64,000 nucleotides of DNA from Subsaxibacter sp. CAU 1640 (GTDB taxonomy: Bacteria; Bacteroidota; Bacteroidia; Flavobacteriales; Flavobacteriaceae): the NCBI RefSeq assembly GCF_023156585.1, contig NZ_JALNMI010000004.1, positions 158,407 to 222,406 on the forward strand. The letters run 5' to 3'. Position 1 is the first letter of the stretch. Every line of letters starts with the position of its first letter. A program made the position numbers and the translations under genes. Under the pieces are notes generated by a model. The model made no database searches and was not told the DNA's origin. It saw nothing but the letters and a program-made list of their open reading frames with translations. Of this stretch, positions 37,541-47,247 are shown in pieces.

Positions 37541-37704
37541 TGCTGGTCCAAAAAACGAACCAAAAAAGACCTTCCCAATCGAGAGGTATTTTTGCTCACT
37601 CGAGCAAAACCAGCATAACAAGGCTAAATTCGCTCCAAGGCTTCACGAATTTTTAACGCCTTGCTATGCCTATACTGCCGATTGGGGTTGCCGCCTGTGG
37701 CGGC
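37541..37704. ncRNA. Highly folded intergenic element, possible structured RNA or dispersed repeat
   Basis: Nested inverted repeats: TGCTGGT (37541) with ACCAGCA (37609), TTTTGCTC (37590) with GAGCAAAA (37602), CAAGGC (37619) with GCCTTG (37658) enclosing AAATTCG/CGAATTT, and GCCGCC-TGT-GGCGGC (37690-37704). CCCAATCG near 37574 pairs at distance with CGATTGGG near 37679. No coding signal. It resembles dispersed intergenic elements I associate with flavobacterial genomes, but copies elsewhere cannot be checked here. Confidence 0.35.
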
Positions 37705-37712
37705 ATTGGGTT

Positions 37713-38192
37713 TTATGCTTTTAGCGCATCGCTTGTGTCTTTTAGCCTTTCAAGGTGTTTATAAGCATCTAACGGAAAGTCTATTCGCCATTTTTTGAAA
37801 TAGCCCTCTACTCCATTTTCGTCGAGTATTTTTTTTGCGGAGTCATAGACATTAAAAATAAAACTCTTTAAAGTGGTTTCGCCTTTAAACATAGTTTCGT
37901 AGTCGTCAGTGCCTGCCTTATTCCAGGTTGTCCAATCGTCGTACCATCTTAATTCTAGTTCTATCGTATGGTTGTCAATTTTATGAATGACCAGTTGATG
38001 TTCGCCCGGTTCTGAAAAGAATGGGATAATGACTTTGCTATTGCTTGTTAACAGCGTAATTGCCGCCTGTAGGGTTGATGATAAACTGTCGTGCAAAAAG
38101 GATGCATCGAATTCTGTTTTGAAATCTCTAGCGGATAGGTGCGCCACTGCCCAGCCGTGGTCTTCTAATATGTATTGGAATTCGATTTTCAT
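37713..38192 (-). CDS. Hypothetical protein, second gene of a two-gene operon
   Basis: About 159 residues from ATG 38192 (MKIEFQYILEDHGWAVAHLS), which overlaps the stop of the upstream gene as ATGA; an in-frame start six codons earlier is less likely. The middle (SKVIIPFFSEPGEHQLVIHK, IELELRWYDDWTTW) suggests an alpha/beta cytosolic protein with no signal or membrane span. Not recognised. The layout of paired small acidic cytosolic proteins resembles immunity-type genes, which is only a guess. Confidence 0.75.
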   Translation of the reverse strand: MKIEFQYILEDHGWAVAHLSARDFKTEFDASFLHDSLSSTLQAAITLLTSNSKVIIPFFSEPGEHQLVIHKIDNHTIELELRWYDDWTTWNKAGTDDYETMFKGETTLKSFIFNVYDSAKKILDENGVEGYFKKWRIDFPLDAYKHLERLKDTSDALKA

Positions 38193-38713
38193 TGATGTTC
38201 TGAAAACCAATTTTCATCATATTCAGCGTTTGTTTGATATTCTTTATTTGTTCCGAAGTAGATAATGTCTTCGTGAAAAAAGAATAGAGCCCATTCTAGA
38301 CTTTGGTCAAACACCGTTAAATCATCTGGGCCGCCATAAAATAGAGAATCCCAATACTTCACAACGAATTTCCATTTTGTTATCATTCCGATTTGATTAT
38401 CCCACGACAAGTAGACTTCTTTGTCAAAAGGCAGCGCTCGGCGATATAACCACTTGGTTATCTCTTTTTCGTTACCGTTAAGAATATAAGTTTCATCAAA
38501 ATTCCTAAAGAGACCAGCCTTAAATGGTAATTGGTCGTGAATGCCACAGTCATTTAAATAAGTAGCCAAAAATTTAGCTCCGTCTTCATCAAGCGGCTTT
38601 AACTCCGCAAGATGTTGTTCAGACAGCAAATCATAGTTTTCGTCCGTAAACCTCCAATTAAGGATGAATTCGTCCATAGGCATGATATGTTTATTTAATT
38701 CCTTGAATGTCAT
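38189..38713 (-). CDS. Hypothetical protein, first gene of a two-gene operon
   Basis: A 174-residue acidic cytosolic protein: MPMDEFILNWRFTDENYDLLSEQHLAEL at the start, TKWLYRRALPFDKEVYLSWD in the middle and LEWALFFFHEDIIYFGTNKEY near the end. Trp/Phe-rich and without membrane features. Not confidently placed; DUF2947-like or SUKH-like folds are possible. Translationally coupled to the following gene through a 4-bp overlap. Confidence 0.75.
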   Translation of the reverse strand: MTFKELNKHIMPMDEFILNWRFTDENYDLLSEQHLAELKPLDEDGAKFLATYLNDCGIHDQLPFKAGLFRNFDETYILNGNEKEITKWLYRRALPFDKEVYLSWDNQIGMITKWKFVVKYWDSLFYGGPDDLTVFDQSLEWALFFFHEDIIYFGTNKEYQTNAEYDENWFSEHQ

Positions 38714-38790
38714 TTTTAATCTGTTTCAAAAACTTTAATTTCCAGCTACCAACCGAAGATAGGGAAATAATGTGGTATTTTTTTGATTGT

Positions 38791-38850
38791 TGAGGAGATT
38801 GCTTCGTCGTGCCTCCTCGCAATGACGAGGTCCCCGCTTTCGCGAGGATG
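38791..38850. repeat. REP-like palindromic element
   Basis: GATTGCTTCGTCGTGCCTCC and TCGCAATGACGAGG resemble the widespread GTCATTGCGAG...GAAGCAATC repetitive element of many bacterial genomes, followed by TCCCCGCTTTCGCGAGGA. Only one copy is in the window, so its repeat status is from general knowledge. Confidence 0.4.
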
Positions 38851-38854
38851 AAAA

Positions 38855-38887
38855 AAAACCACAGACTCTTTCGAATCTGTGGTTTTT
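38855..38887. terminator. Bidirectional rho-independent terminator
   Basis: AAAACCACAGA (38855-38865) and TCTGTGGTTTT (38876-38886) form an 11-bp stem with a 10-nt loop, with A- and T-runs on both sides. It lies upstream of a minus-strand gene's 5' end and next to array 2, so it separates transcription units. Confidence 0.65.
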
Positions 38888-38959
38888 GAATTAAGGTTGG
38901 GATGCTTTTAGTCTTTGATGCGTCTGAACTTAAAGCGTGCTACCTGGTGATATAGCCTC

Positions 38960-39253
38960 CTGTAAACATATTCTTGCATGGTTGAAACATATTCTTGCAT
39001 GGTCGCAACAAATGATGGTGTGGTTGCAACAAATTATGCCACGGTTGCAACAAATTATGGCTCGGTTGCAACAAAATATGGTTCGGTTGGAACAAATTAT
39101 GACTCGGTTGCAACATATTCTTGCATGGTCGCAACAAATTATGCCATGGTCGCAACAAATTATGCCGCGGTTGCAACATATTCTTGCATGGTCGCAACAA
39201 ATTATGGCATGGTTGCAACATATTCTTGCATGGTCGCAACACATTCTTACTCG
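38960..39253. repeat. 21-bp tandem array 2 (13 full units plus a degenerate one)
   Basis: Thirteen exact 21-bp units occupy 38981-39253, preceded by a divergent unit at 38960. Core GTTGCAACAAATTATG begins with the palindrome GTTGCAAC. Two unit types alternate irregularly: one with AAATTATG and one with ATATTCTTGC. Because 21 is seven codons, most frames stay open on both strands, producing heptads such as LQQIMAR and VATNYAT (plus) or LLQPCHN (minus); no frame stands out enough to call a gene. Lies between two minus-strand genes. Confidence 0.92.
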
Positions 39254-39294
39254 GTAAAAACTAAATTGTGTCTAGCGTCCCCAAAAACAAACCC

Positions 39295-40452
39295 TCATTC
39301 CCCTTCAAACACCTTCAACAACTCCGGTATATAGTCCTTCCACTGTGGGTATTGGTCTCTGTTCGCCTCAAAAACCTTGATGGAAGCCTCCAGTTGCGGC
39401 AAGTAGATAAAATGTTCAGCCTCGGTATGATAGGTGCGCAATCGGTTCTCACGTTCGGTGTCCTGCTGCATCGCCGCAATGCGTATCTCCCCTAGCCGTA
39501 CAAAACTCTCCACCACATATATGTACCAGTTGCCCACACCTTTCGAGGCCATTTTCTCTTTTAAGTCGTCGGTAAATAAATGCGAGGATTGCTCAATCCG
39601 TTCTCTATAAGCTTCCAAAGGCGCATTCACAAACGAATGGCTAAACTCGTGCACGGTCAAAAATGTAGCGGTGCGCTCAAAATCAAATCCGTAATGGTCA
39701 TACGTATGTGTAGCATTCACAGGCACTTCCACATAAGGGCTCATCACTTCATACACGGTCTGCCCGCCATCTCGCGTCACCGTCGCACTGATGCCGCGTG
39801 CCTCGTTCTCTTCAATGGGCCAAATTTCCAGAGGGCTCACCAGCGCCACGTATTGCTTGCGTGTATCGCCATAATACCGCTCCATAGCATCCGTAAAATT
39901 GGGAGGAATCAAGGCTTGCAGCTCCTTAATAGCACCATTGTAAAAGGTAGAATGCATTTCAAAGAAGGTGCCCACCGCTTCTTCCTTGTAAAACTGATAC
40001 AGCGTTTGAAGATACGCACTGATTTTAAGTTTGAGCGCCACTTTTTGTTCGTCCGTGAGTTGCAAATCCATCATCTCAAAATCTTCTGGCGCCTTGCCCG
40101 TACTGAATTCAGGAATTTGAAGTAAAATCGGCATCATAATGTCATTGCCATAGCCGTAACCCACCAGCGCATCGCTAAACTCCGCCGTATGTTTGGCAAA
40201 GGCTTCCGTTTTTTTATTCTGAAATTGTTCCAATGCCATCGCCACCATCGGTTGATAGGCTTTACAGGTATTGAGCTTGTAAGTTTCCCATTGTGTATTG
40301 GTCTTACGATAGGGCACCGCCAAAAGTTCCGCCAAAAAATAGGTTTCAGTATTCTGATGAAAGCCGACTTTAAACTTGGATTCAGTGATGTGCGCCGTTT
40401 TACAAGAGGTGAGCATTACCAAACTCAACAGAAGCGCCAAATGTTTTATCAT
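39295..40452 (-). CDS. DUF4932-like lipoprotein metallopeptidase
   Basis: About 385 residues from ATG 40452, chosen because it gives a clean lipoprotein signal (MIKHLALLLSLVMLTSC); an upstream in-frame ATG at 40482 adds ten residues. The zinc-metallopeptidase motif HEFSH sits in TFLTVHEFSHSFVNAPLEAY at about residue 265, and VVESFVRLGEIRIA downstream may supply the third ligand Glu. The layout fits DUF4932. Likely periplasmic or surface-anchored; substrate unknown. Composition is GC-richer than flanking genes. Confidence 0.82.
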   Translation of the reverse strand: MIKHLALLLSLVMLTSCKTAHITESKFKVGFHQNTETYFLAELLAVPYRKTNTQWETYKLNTCKAYQPMVAMALEQFQNKKTEAFAKHTAEFSDALVGYGYGNDIMMPILLQIPEFSTGKAPEDFEMMDLQLTDEQKVALKLKISAYLQTLYQFYKEEAVGTFFEMHSTFYNGAIKELQALIPPNFTDAMERYYGDTRKQYVALVSPLEIWPIEENEARGISATVTRDGGQTVYEVMSPYVEVPVNATHTYDHYGFDFERTATFLTVHEFSHSFVNAPLEAYRERIEQSSHLFTDDLKEKMASKGVGNWYIYVVESFVRLGEIRIAAMQQDTERENRLRTYHTEAEHFIYLPQLEASIKVFEANRDQYPQWKDYIPELLKVFEGE

Positions 40453-40512
40453 AAGAAGTGGTTTACGGTACAGACTAACCAAAACAGCCTTTGTTACAGT
40501 TCATAACGACGA

Positions 40513-41619
40513 TTAGTGCTTCAAATGAACGGTTTCACCCGTCTGCGCACTCTTGATGGCAGCATCCAAGATTTCCACCACCAGCATATTATTCTCAAGA
40601 GACGATAAATCAAACGGCTTTACCGTAATTTCTTTTCGGATGACCGCCGCAAAAAACGAAAACGGATCGTTATAAGGCTTGATACGTTCTTCTAATTTAA
40701 AAACCTCTTCAGAAAAACCATCGTACCCTTCAGAAATACGCAGTCGCATATCATTTCGGTTGTCAGCATAAATCACACCGTCGAGTCCATAGATTTCCAT
40801 ATCCTTCCTACCGATGGGCCAATCCCAAGATGCCTGTATAATCGCATTGGCCTTTGGATAGGTCAAGATAATTGTCGCATCATCATCCACCTTCGGATTG
40901 TTTTCTGGCTGTTGCTGTTGCGTCACAGCGGTGACAGTTAAAGGCTTTTCACCCTTCATCAACCAAGTCATTAAATTGATACCATAACAGCCGAAATCGG
41001 TAATAGCCCCTCCTCCATTCTGCACAGGATCGGTCAACCAATCCAAAAACTCTTTGTTCACGCCAATCTTTTTCGGGCCCTTATGACCATCATGAACTAC
41101 CACCTTTCTAATCTCCCCAATGGAATCTTTTTGGACCAAATCATACGCCATATGATTTGTAGGATACCAGGTAGTTTCATAATTTGTCAATAAGTGAATA
41201 TTGTGTTTCTTTGCCAAGGCTTGCATCTTTTTTGCGTGGTTGAGGCTTACTGCCAAAGGTTTTTCCACCATCACGTGAATGCCCAAAGGAGCAGCCTTTT
41301 CAACGACTGCCAGATGCTCATAAATACTTCCAAAGGCAGAAACCGCTTCGGGTTTGGTTTCCTTAATCATCTCATCCATTGTGTCATAAACCATCGTCAT
41401 CGCAAATCCGTATTGGTCTGCATAGCGCTGCGCGAGCTCTTTATTAGTTTCTACAATACCCACAATTTTGATATCGCCCAATTTCTCACTACTAAAAATC
41501 CAATGCACGTGAGTGTGCGTCAAACCCACCACACCAATCTTAACTGGGTTTTGTTGGGCACGTATAGCAATTGTAAAATTTAAAAATAAACATACAGCTA
41601 GGATGAACTTTGACTTCAT
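40513..41619 (-). CDS. Secreted Gfo/Idh/MocA family oxidoreductase
   Basis: About 368 residues from ATG 41619 (MKSKFILAVCLFLNFTIAIRAQQ, a signal peptide); the longer in-frame start at 41688 would put 23 odd residues before it. The N-terminal Rossmann fold reads VKIGVVGLTHTHVHWIF, VEKPLAVSLNHAKKMQALAKKH holds the conserved EKP motif, and DFGCYGINLMTWL the catalytic region. NAD(P)-dependent sugar oxidoreductases of this family can be periplasmic in Bacteroidota. Substrate unknown. Confidence 0.9.
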   Translation of the reverse strand: MKSKFILAVCLFLNFTIAIRAQQNPVKIGVVGLTHTHVHWIFSSEKLGDIKIVGIVETNKELAQRYADQYGFAMTMVYDTMDEMIKETKPEAVSAFGSIYEHLAVVEKAAPLGIHVMVEKPLAVSLNHAKKMQALAKKHNIHLLTNYETTWYPTNHMAYDLVQKDSIGEIRKVVVHDGHKGPKKIGVNKEFLDWLTDPVQNGGGAITDFGCYGINLMTWLMKGEKPLTVTAVTQQQQPENNPKVDDDATIILTYPKANAIIQASWDWPIGRKDMEIYGLDGVIYADNRNDMRLRISEGYDGFSEEVFKLEERIKPYNDPFSFFAAVIRKEITVKPFDLSSLENNMLVVEILDAAIKSAQTGETVHLKH

Positions 41620-41677
41620 AGGGAAATTATTTGAAGATGTAAGATATGAATTTGGTGATGAAATTTGTTCAGTAAAG

Positions 41678-42250
41678 TTAATCCGCACAATTATACGTCA
41701 TACCACCGTTGGTGATTTTGCACCTGGTTTTGCTTAATACCAATCGGGCTTTATCTGTTGTCACAGAGCCATCATCTGCCACACCGCGTTCAAAGTTTTG
41801 GTACTCACTGTTCTTTGTATCAGGCTTTCTGATGAATGTGCCTGGCCAGTCGTTACTAACATACCGCAAGCGAAGTAAGCCTTTATCTGAAACGAACACC
41901 TTTACCTCTATCCACTCGGTCAACACATCAGGATTGTAGCCTTCATTCTGCTGAAAAAGTGTGTTGTTTTCAATCTTAAAACGTGTATAAAAGTTTGGAA
42001 TGGTAGGATAAAACCATTCGTCTTGAAGCCAAGTAAGATTTGCCACATCTTCGTTTTTCCAAACTTCATTTGGATATGCATCTGGCAATTCGACTGTATT
42101 CATATTGCTAAACCAGTCGCTGATGCCATCTACTACAGGCACAATAATGGGAAGTGCGCCGGCAACAATGCCCATAGCGGTTAAATAGCGTTTGGTAGAA
42201 GTTTTGAGGCCGTTAAATTTTGCTTTAAGAGCACTGAATGATTGCTTCAT
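41678..42250 (-). CDS. Hypothetical single-TM protein
   Basis: A 190-residue protein with one N-terminal hydrophobic segment (AMGIVAGALPIIVPVVDGI) after a basic stretch, so a membrane-anchored protein with a C-terminal periplasmic domain. The domain is rich in Trp, Asp and Asn (WKNEDVANLTWLQDEWFYPTIP) and ends with two Cys (KTRCKITNGGMTYNCAD) that could form a disulphide. No family recognised. Confidence 0.78.
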   Translation of the reverse strand: MKQSFSALKAKFNGLKTSTKRYLTAMGIVAGALPIIVPVVDGISDWFSNMNTVELPDAYPNEVWKNEDVANLTWLQDEWFYPTIPNFYTRFKIENNTLFQQNEGYNPDVLTEWIEVKVFVSDKGLLRLRYVSNDWPGTFIRKPDTKNSEYQNFERGVADDGSVTTDKARLVLSKTRCKITNGGMTYNCAD

Positions 42251-42356
42251 AGTTGGTCGTTTTTATGTTGAACAATCTGATGTCTAATGACATAAAAACA
42301 AATTTAAGCGATTTAGGAATGCAAAGTGCATTTGTAAATTACTTTTATAAAATGAT

Positions 42357-42812
42357 TTAAGTCTTTTTTTCTGCCCTTGTCGTCAACTCCTTATTCCTAA
42401 TCTTCAATAAAGACGCCACATATCCCTTTAGAAAAAGAATATTCACAAATTCGCCCAGCAATCCGTAAGGCGATTTAAAATGAAATTTATCAATCATCAA
42501 GGTGCCATCTTGAGTCTTTTCAAAAATGTGTTCGTGTTTGAACGATTCAAATGCACCAGAAACCATTTCGTCCACAAAATAATATGGTCTATTGAATTCT
42601 GTGATTTTTGAAGTCAGGCGTTGTGTAATGCCAAAATGCTTTGCTTCCCAAGTGACAGACTCGCCAAGCTCTATCAACCCAGAAGTTTTGCCTGCAATGG
42701 CTCTTTCGTGGGAATGTTTTAAGGATTCTTGATGAAAATCGATATCACGCGACAAATCAAAGCAGGTATTGATATCTGCATTAATGAGTGTTTGAAGCGT
42801 GATGAGTGGCAT
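42357..42812 (-). CDS. SRPBCC (START-like) family protein
   Basis: A 151-residue protein with the helix-grip layout: LITLQTLINADINTCFDLSRDIDFHQES, then SVTWEAKHFGITQRLTSKITEFNRPYYFVDEMVSGAFESFKHEHIFE, then MIDKFHFKSPYGLLGEFVNILFLKGYV. Close to the cyclase/dehydrase-like CDP/epimerase-associated proteins. Probably binds a hydrophobic ligand; function unknown. Confidence 0.88.
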   Translation of the reverse strand: MPLITLQTLINADINTCFDLSRDIDFHQESLKHSHERAIAGKTSGLIELGESVTWEAKHFGITQRLTSKITEFNRPYYFVDEMVSGAFESFKHEHIFEKTQDGTLMIDKFHFKSPYGLLGEFVNILFLKGYVASLLKIRNKELTTRAEKKT

Positions 42813-42870
42813 TTAATTAGTTTGTAAATCGCTTTACAAACTTAATGAATGCGATTGAAGATATGCCACT

Positions 42871-43662
42871 TCAAAGAGGAGTTTTATTCTCTGTCGTTGA
42901 ATTTATATCCTTAAACAGAAGCATATCAAGTACCTTGGAAGACGCTCCGTTATAAAAGCCCGTCTCGTGAGTATACTCTTTTGGATTGTTAAACGTACCA
43001 AATAAGATATCGTAGATAGACACATCGGAATAGTTATAGGCGTGAATACCCTTGGCGTGATGAACAGCGTGCGCCTCGGGACGTTGTATAAAATAACCAA
43101 GCCATTGAGGTGTTTTAATATTACTATGCTGAAAAACTGCCAAAAAAGTTGTGGTAAGAATGATTAATGTTGAAGCCTCCGCAGAAAAACCTGCAACAAC
43201 TACAAGACAAAGACTGCCCAAAAATGTGAAACCAATCATATCCATTGGACTAAAATAGAAAGTTCCATACGTGTCAACTCGCTCTGCACTATGATGCAGT
43301 TGATGGAAAATCCTCCAAAGAAAATTGCTTTTGTGCATACTGTAATGCCAAACAAAAACACCAAACTCATAAATCATCACACCAACAACTGCTCCCCAAA
43401 AAGTACCAAGGGATGACAAATTGAAAATTTGATATTTCGCCAAATAACCATCCCAAATTATTGGGAGATAAGATGACAAGAAAAAGAATAGAAAAAAAGC
43501 AAAGATTCCTTTAATCTTCCAATATTTAACCTTTGGAAGTTTCCTGGCAGGAAACAATGCTTCAATAAGCATCAAACCTCCATACAATGCAAAAACAATG
43601 TATGAAATAGGGTCAAAAATTAATTCAAAAGGAGTCGGGAGGTTGGCAAGTATAGATTCCAT
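42871..43662 (-). CDS. Sterol desaturase/fatty-acid hydroxylase family protein
   Basis: A 263-residue integral membrane di-iron enzyme. Histidine clusters are visible: WHYSMHKSNFLWRIFHQLHHS and PEAHAVHHAKGIHAYNYSD, matching HX3H/HX2HH boxes. Four to five hydrophobic segments surround them. It would hydroxylate or desaturate a lipid. Divergent from the TetR gene with only about 100 bp between starts, so it is a likely target of that repressor. Confidence 0.92.
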   Translation of the reverse strand: MESILANLPTPFELIFDPISYIVFALYGGLMLIEALFPARKLPKVKYWKIKGIFAFFLFFFLSSYLPIIWDGYLAKYQIFNLSSLGTFWGAVVGVMIYEFGVFVWHYSMHKSNFLWRIFHQLHHSAERVDTYGTFYFSPMDMIGFTFLGSLCLVVVAGFSAEASTLIILTTTFLAVFQHSNIKTPQWLGYFIQRPEAHAVHHAKGIHAYNYSDVSIYDILFGTFNNPKEYTHETGFYNGASSKVLDMLLFKDINSTTENKTPL

Positions 43663-43722
43663 AATTGAAAGTTTTATTTAAACAGACTGAATGGTACAAA
43701 TATAGAAATAAAATTTTATTTT

Positions 43723-43736
43723 ATACCAACTGGTTT
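43723..43736. promoter_or_regulatory. Candidate TetR operator
   Basis: ATACCAACTGGTTT has ACCA/TGGT arms around a 2-bp centre, with a further matching outer A/T pair. It lies in the short gap between the divergent desaturase and TetR genes, where a local repressor would control both. An AATCTTTG -7-like box follows 10 bp before the TetR start. Confidence 0.4.
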
Positions 43737-43760
43737 GTTTATTTTTTTAATCTTTGCAAT

Positions 43761-44381
43761 ATGCCTAAAGATGGACAACTTACTAAAGACAGAATATTAG
43801 CTGAATCTAGGTCACTAGTTCTAAAGAATGGGTTTGCAGCTACCAGTATTGACAATATCCTTGAAAAAACAGGTCTTACAAAGGGAGCATTTTTCTATCA
43901 TTTTAAATCAAAGAGTGAATTGGCAAAAGCTTTGATTGAAGATTTTGCTGGAGAGGATATTTCGTATATGAACAAAGCTCTGGATAAAACTGCTACCATC
44001 AACGAAAAAGATGCCCTGGAGCGTTTGTTGCAATTTATACAGGAATTTATTGATATGATGGCTGATTTATCAGATCCGCCTCCTGGATGCTTGTATGCTT
44101 CCTATCTTAATGAAACCAACCAATTCGATGAAGATATCAGGAGTTATATAACTTCGACTATTTTGTTATGGAGACAAACATTAGAGCTTCTTATAGGCAA
44201 TGTTTTGGAACAACGAAAAATGAGCATTGAAGTAGATTCAAAGTCATTGGCTGATATGCTGGTCGTTATTTTTGAAGGTTCTTATGTGGTTTCAAAAGCA
44301 GTGAATGAAGCAGATTTAACTGCCAAACAATTAACACACTTAAAAAACTACTATCAGCTTCTTTTTAAAGAAAAGAAATGA
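43761..44381 (+). CDS. TetR/AcrR family repressor
   Basis: About 206 residues from ATG 43761 (MPKDGQLTKDRILAESRSLVLKNGFAATSIDNILEKTGLTKGAFFYHFKSKSELAKAL), an exact TetR_N layout; the longer open frame from 43665 runs through the promoter region and is rejected. The C-terminal ligand domain carries PPGCLYASYLNE, common in the TetR_C_16/33-like groups. Likely controls the divergent desaturase gene in response to a lipid or small hydrophobic ligand. Confidence 0.92.
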   Translation: MPKDGQLTKDRILAESRSLVLKNGFAATSIDNILEKTGLTKGAFFYHFKSKSELAKALIEDFAGEDISYMNKALDKTATINEKDALERLLQFIQEFIDMMADLSDPPPGCLYASYLNETNQFDEDIRSYITSTILLWRQTLELLIGNVLEQRKMSIEVDSKSLADMLVVIFEGSYVVSKAVNEADLTAKQLTHLKNYYQLLFKEKK

Positions 44382-44397
44382 GGATGCTACGATATTA

Positions 44398-45492
44398 TTA
44401 AACATTAAATAAGAAATGCATCACATCGCCATCCTTTACGATGTAGTTCTTACCTTCTACTCGCATTTTTCCGGCTTCTTTTACTTTGGCTTCACTGCCG
44501 TAAGATGAATAGTCCTCATAACCTATCACCTCTGCACGGATAAAACCTTTTTCAAAATCTGTGTGAATGACACCAGCAGCTTGTGGTGCAGTGGCGCCAA
44601 CATCAACGGTCCAGGCACGTACTTCCTTAACACCAGCGGTGAAGTAAGTTTGCTGATTAAGTAACTTATAAGCCGCACGAATCAATTTTGAAGAGCCTGG
44701 TTCGTCTAGTCCAATATCTTGAAGGAACATTTGACGCTCTTCGTAATCTTCCAATTCGTTGATATCTGCTTCCGTACCTACAGCCAATACCAAAATTTCA
44801 GCATTTTCATCCTTTACAGCATCGCGAACTTTCTCCACATATGCATTGCCTGTCGCAGCCGAACCTTCGTCAACGTTACATACGTACATCACTGGTTTGT
44901 CTGTGATGAATTGGGCTGGTTTTACAAACTCTTCGTCATCTTCTTTAGAAAACTCCAAAGCACGCACTGATTTGCCTGCTTCCAATCCTGCTTTGATAGC
45001 CAATAGTACAGCCTCTTCTTTTTGAGCTTCTTTATTGCCTGTTTTTGCAGCACGTTTTACTTTCTCCAGTTTTTTATCAACTGTTTCCAAGTCTTTCAGC
45101 TGCAATTCCATATCGATGGTCTCTTTGTCTCGAATAGGATTCACACTACCATCTACGTGCACGATATTATCATTGTCGAAACAACGCAATACGTGCAAAA
45201 TAGCATCTGTCTCACGGATATTTGCCAAGAATTGATTACCCAAACCTTCACCTTTGCTTGCTCCTTTTACCAAACCTGCAATGTCTACAATCTCCACAGT
45301 AGCAGGCACCACACGTTGCGGTTGCACCAACTCTTCCAAACGCACCAAACGAGGGTCTGGCACATTCACGATGCCAATGTTTGGCTCAATGGTACAAAAT
45401 GGAAAGTTTGCACTTTGCGCTTTTGCGTTCGACAAACAGTTGAACAAGGTTGATTTTCCTACGTTTGGTAATCCTACTATTCCGGCTTTCAT
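44398..45492 (-). CDS. ychF: Obg-family ATPase YchF
   Basis: A 364-residue P-loop protein. [21 protein letters not shown] is the Walker A/G1, [14 protein letters not shown]2 and [22 protein letters not shown]3. NVDEGS replaces the usual NKxD guanine motif, which is why YchF prefers ATP. The C-terminal TGS domain ([30 protein letters not shown]) is complete. It associates with ribosomes and stress response. Single gene. Confidence 0.96.
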   Translation of the reverse strand: MKAGIVGLPNVGKSTLFNCLSNAKAQSANFPFCTIEPNIGIVNVPDPRLVRLEELVQPQRVVPATVEIVDIAGLVKGASKGEGLGNQFLANIRETDAILHVLRCFDNDNIVHVDGSVNPIRDKETIDMELQLKDLETVDKKLEKVKRAAKTGNKEAQKEEAVLLAIKAGLEAGKSVRALEFSKEDDEEFVKPAQFITDKPVMYVCNVDEGSAATGNAYVEKVRDAVKDENAEILVLAVGTEADINELEDYEERQMFLQDIGLDEPGSSKLIRAAYKLLNQQTYFTAGVKEVRAWTVDVGATAPQAAGVIHTDFEKGFIRAEVIGYEDYSSYGSEAKVKEAGKMRVEGKNYIVKDGDVMHFLFNV

Positions 45493-45589
45493 TTCTTTAA
45501 GATACTAGATGTTAGACACAAGACCCAAGATTTCTTTAGCTAGGATTTTGCGAGTGCAAATTTAGACAATTATCTCAATTAAAAGGCAT

Positions 45590-45618
45590 AAAAAAATCCC
45601 GAGCTTTCTCGAGATTCA
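45590..45618 (-). terminator. Terminator of the ferredoxin gene
   Basis: On the minus strand AATCTCGAG-AAAG-CTCGGGATT is followed by a run of seven T. One internal mismatch. It sits about 40 bp after the ferredoxin stop and upstream of ychF, separating the two. Confidence 0.8.
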
Positions 45619-45659
45619 TTTCTAATTTTTTACGGTATACTACGACCGAAAACTGAACA

Positions 45660-47135
<1,476 letters not shown>

Positions 47136-47247
47136 TTGATAAATTATCATATTCATAACATTAATTTCTTCAGAATTTAGCACCTTTGCAAGTGTTCAAA
47201 AAAACAACACTTTTCCATTTTAGTGAAAGCAAAAAACATTTTTTTCA

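Noticed and set aside
37437-37724. 95-codon open frame after array 1
   Set aside because: It runs through the end of the array and a strongly folded non-coding element, with no protein-like composition or start signal.
38981-39253. CRISPR array
   Set aside because: Units abut directly with no unique spacers and there are no cas genes nearby.
37173-39334. Long open frames across the 21-bp arrays as ordinary genes
   Set aside because: A 21-bp period keeps most frames open on both strands by arithmetic. None has a good start codon together with frame-specific evidence strong enough to call a gene; they are reported as repeats.
43665-43760. Extended N-terminus of the TetR protein
   Set aside because: It covers the operator/promoter region and does not resemble TetR proteins; MPKDGQLTKDRIL at 43761 is the usual start.
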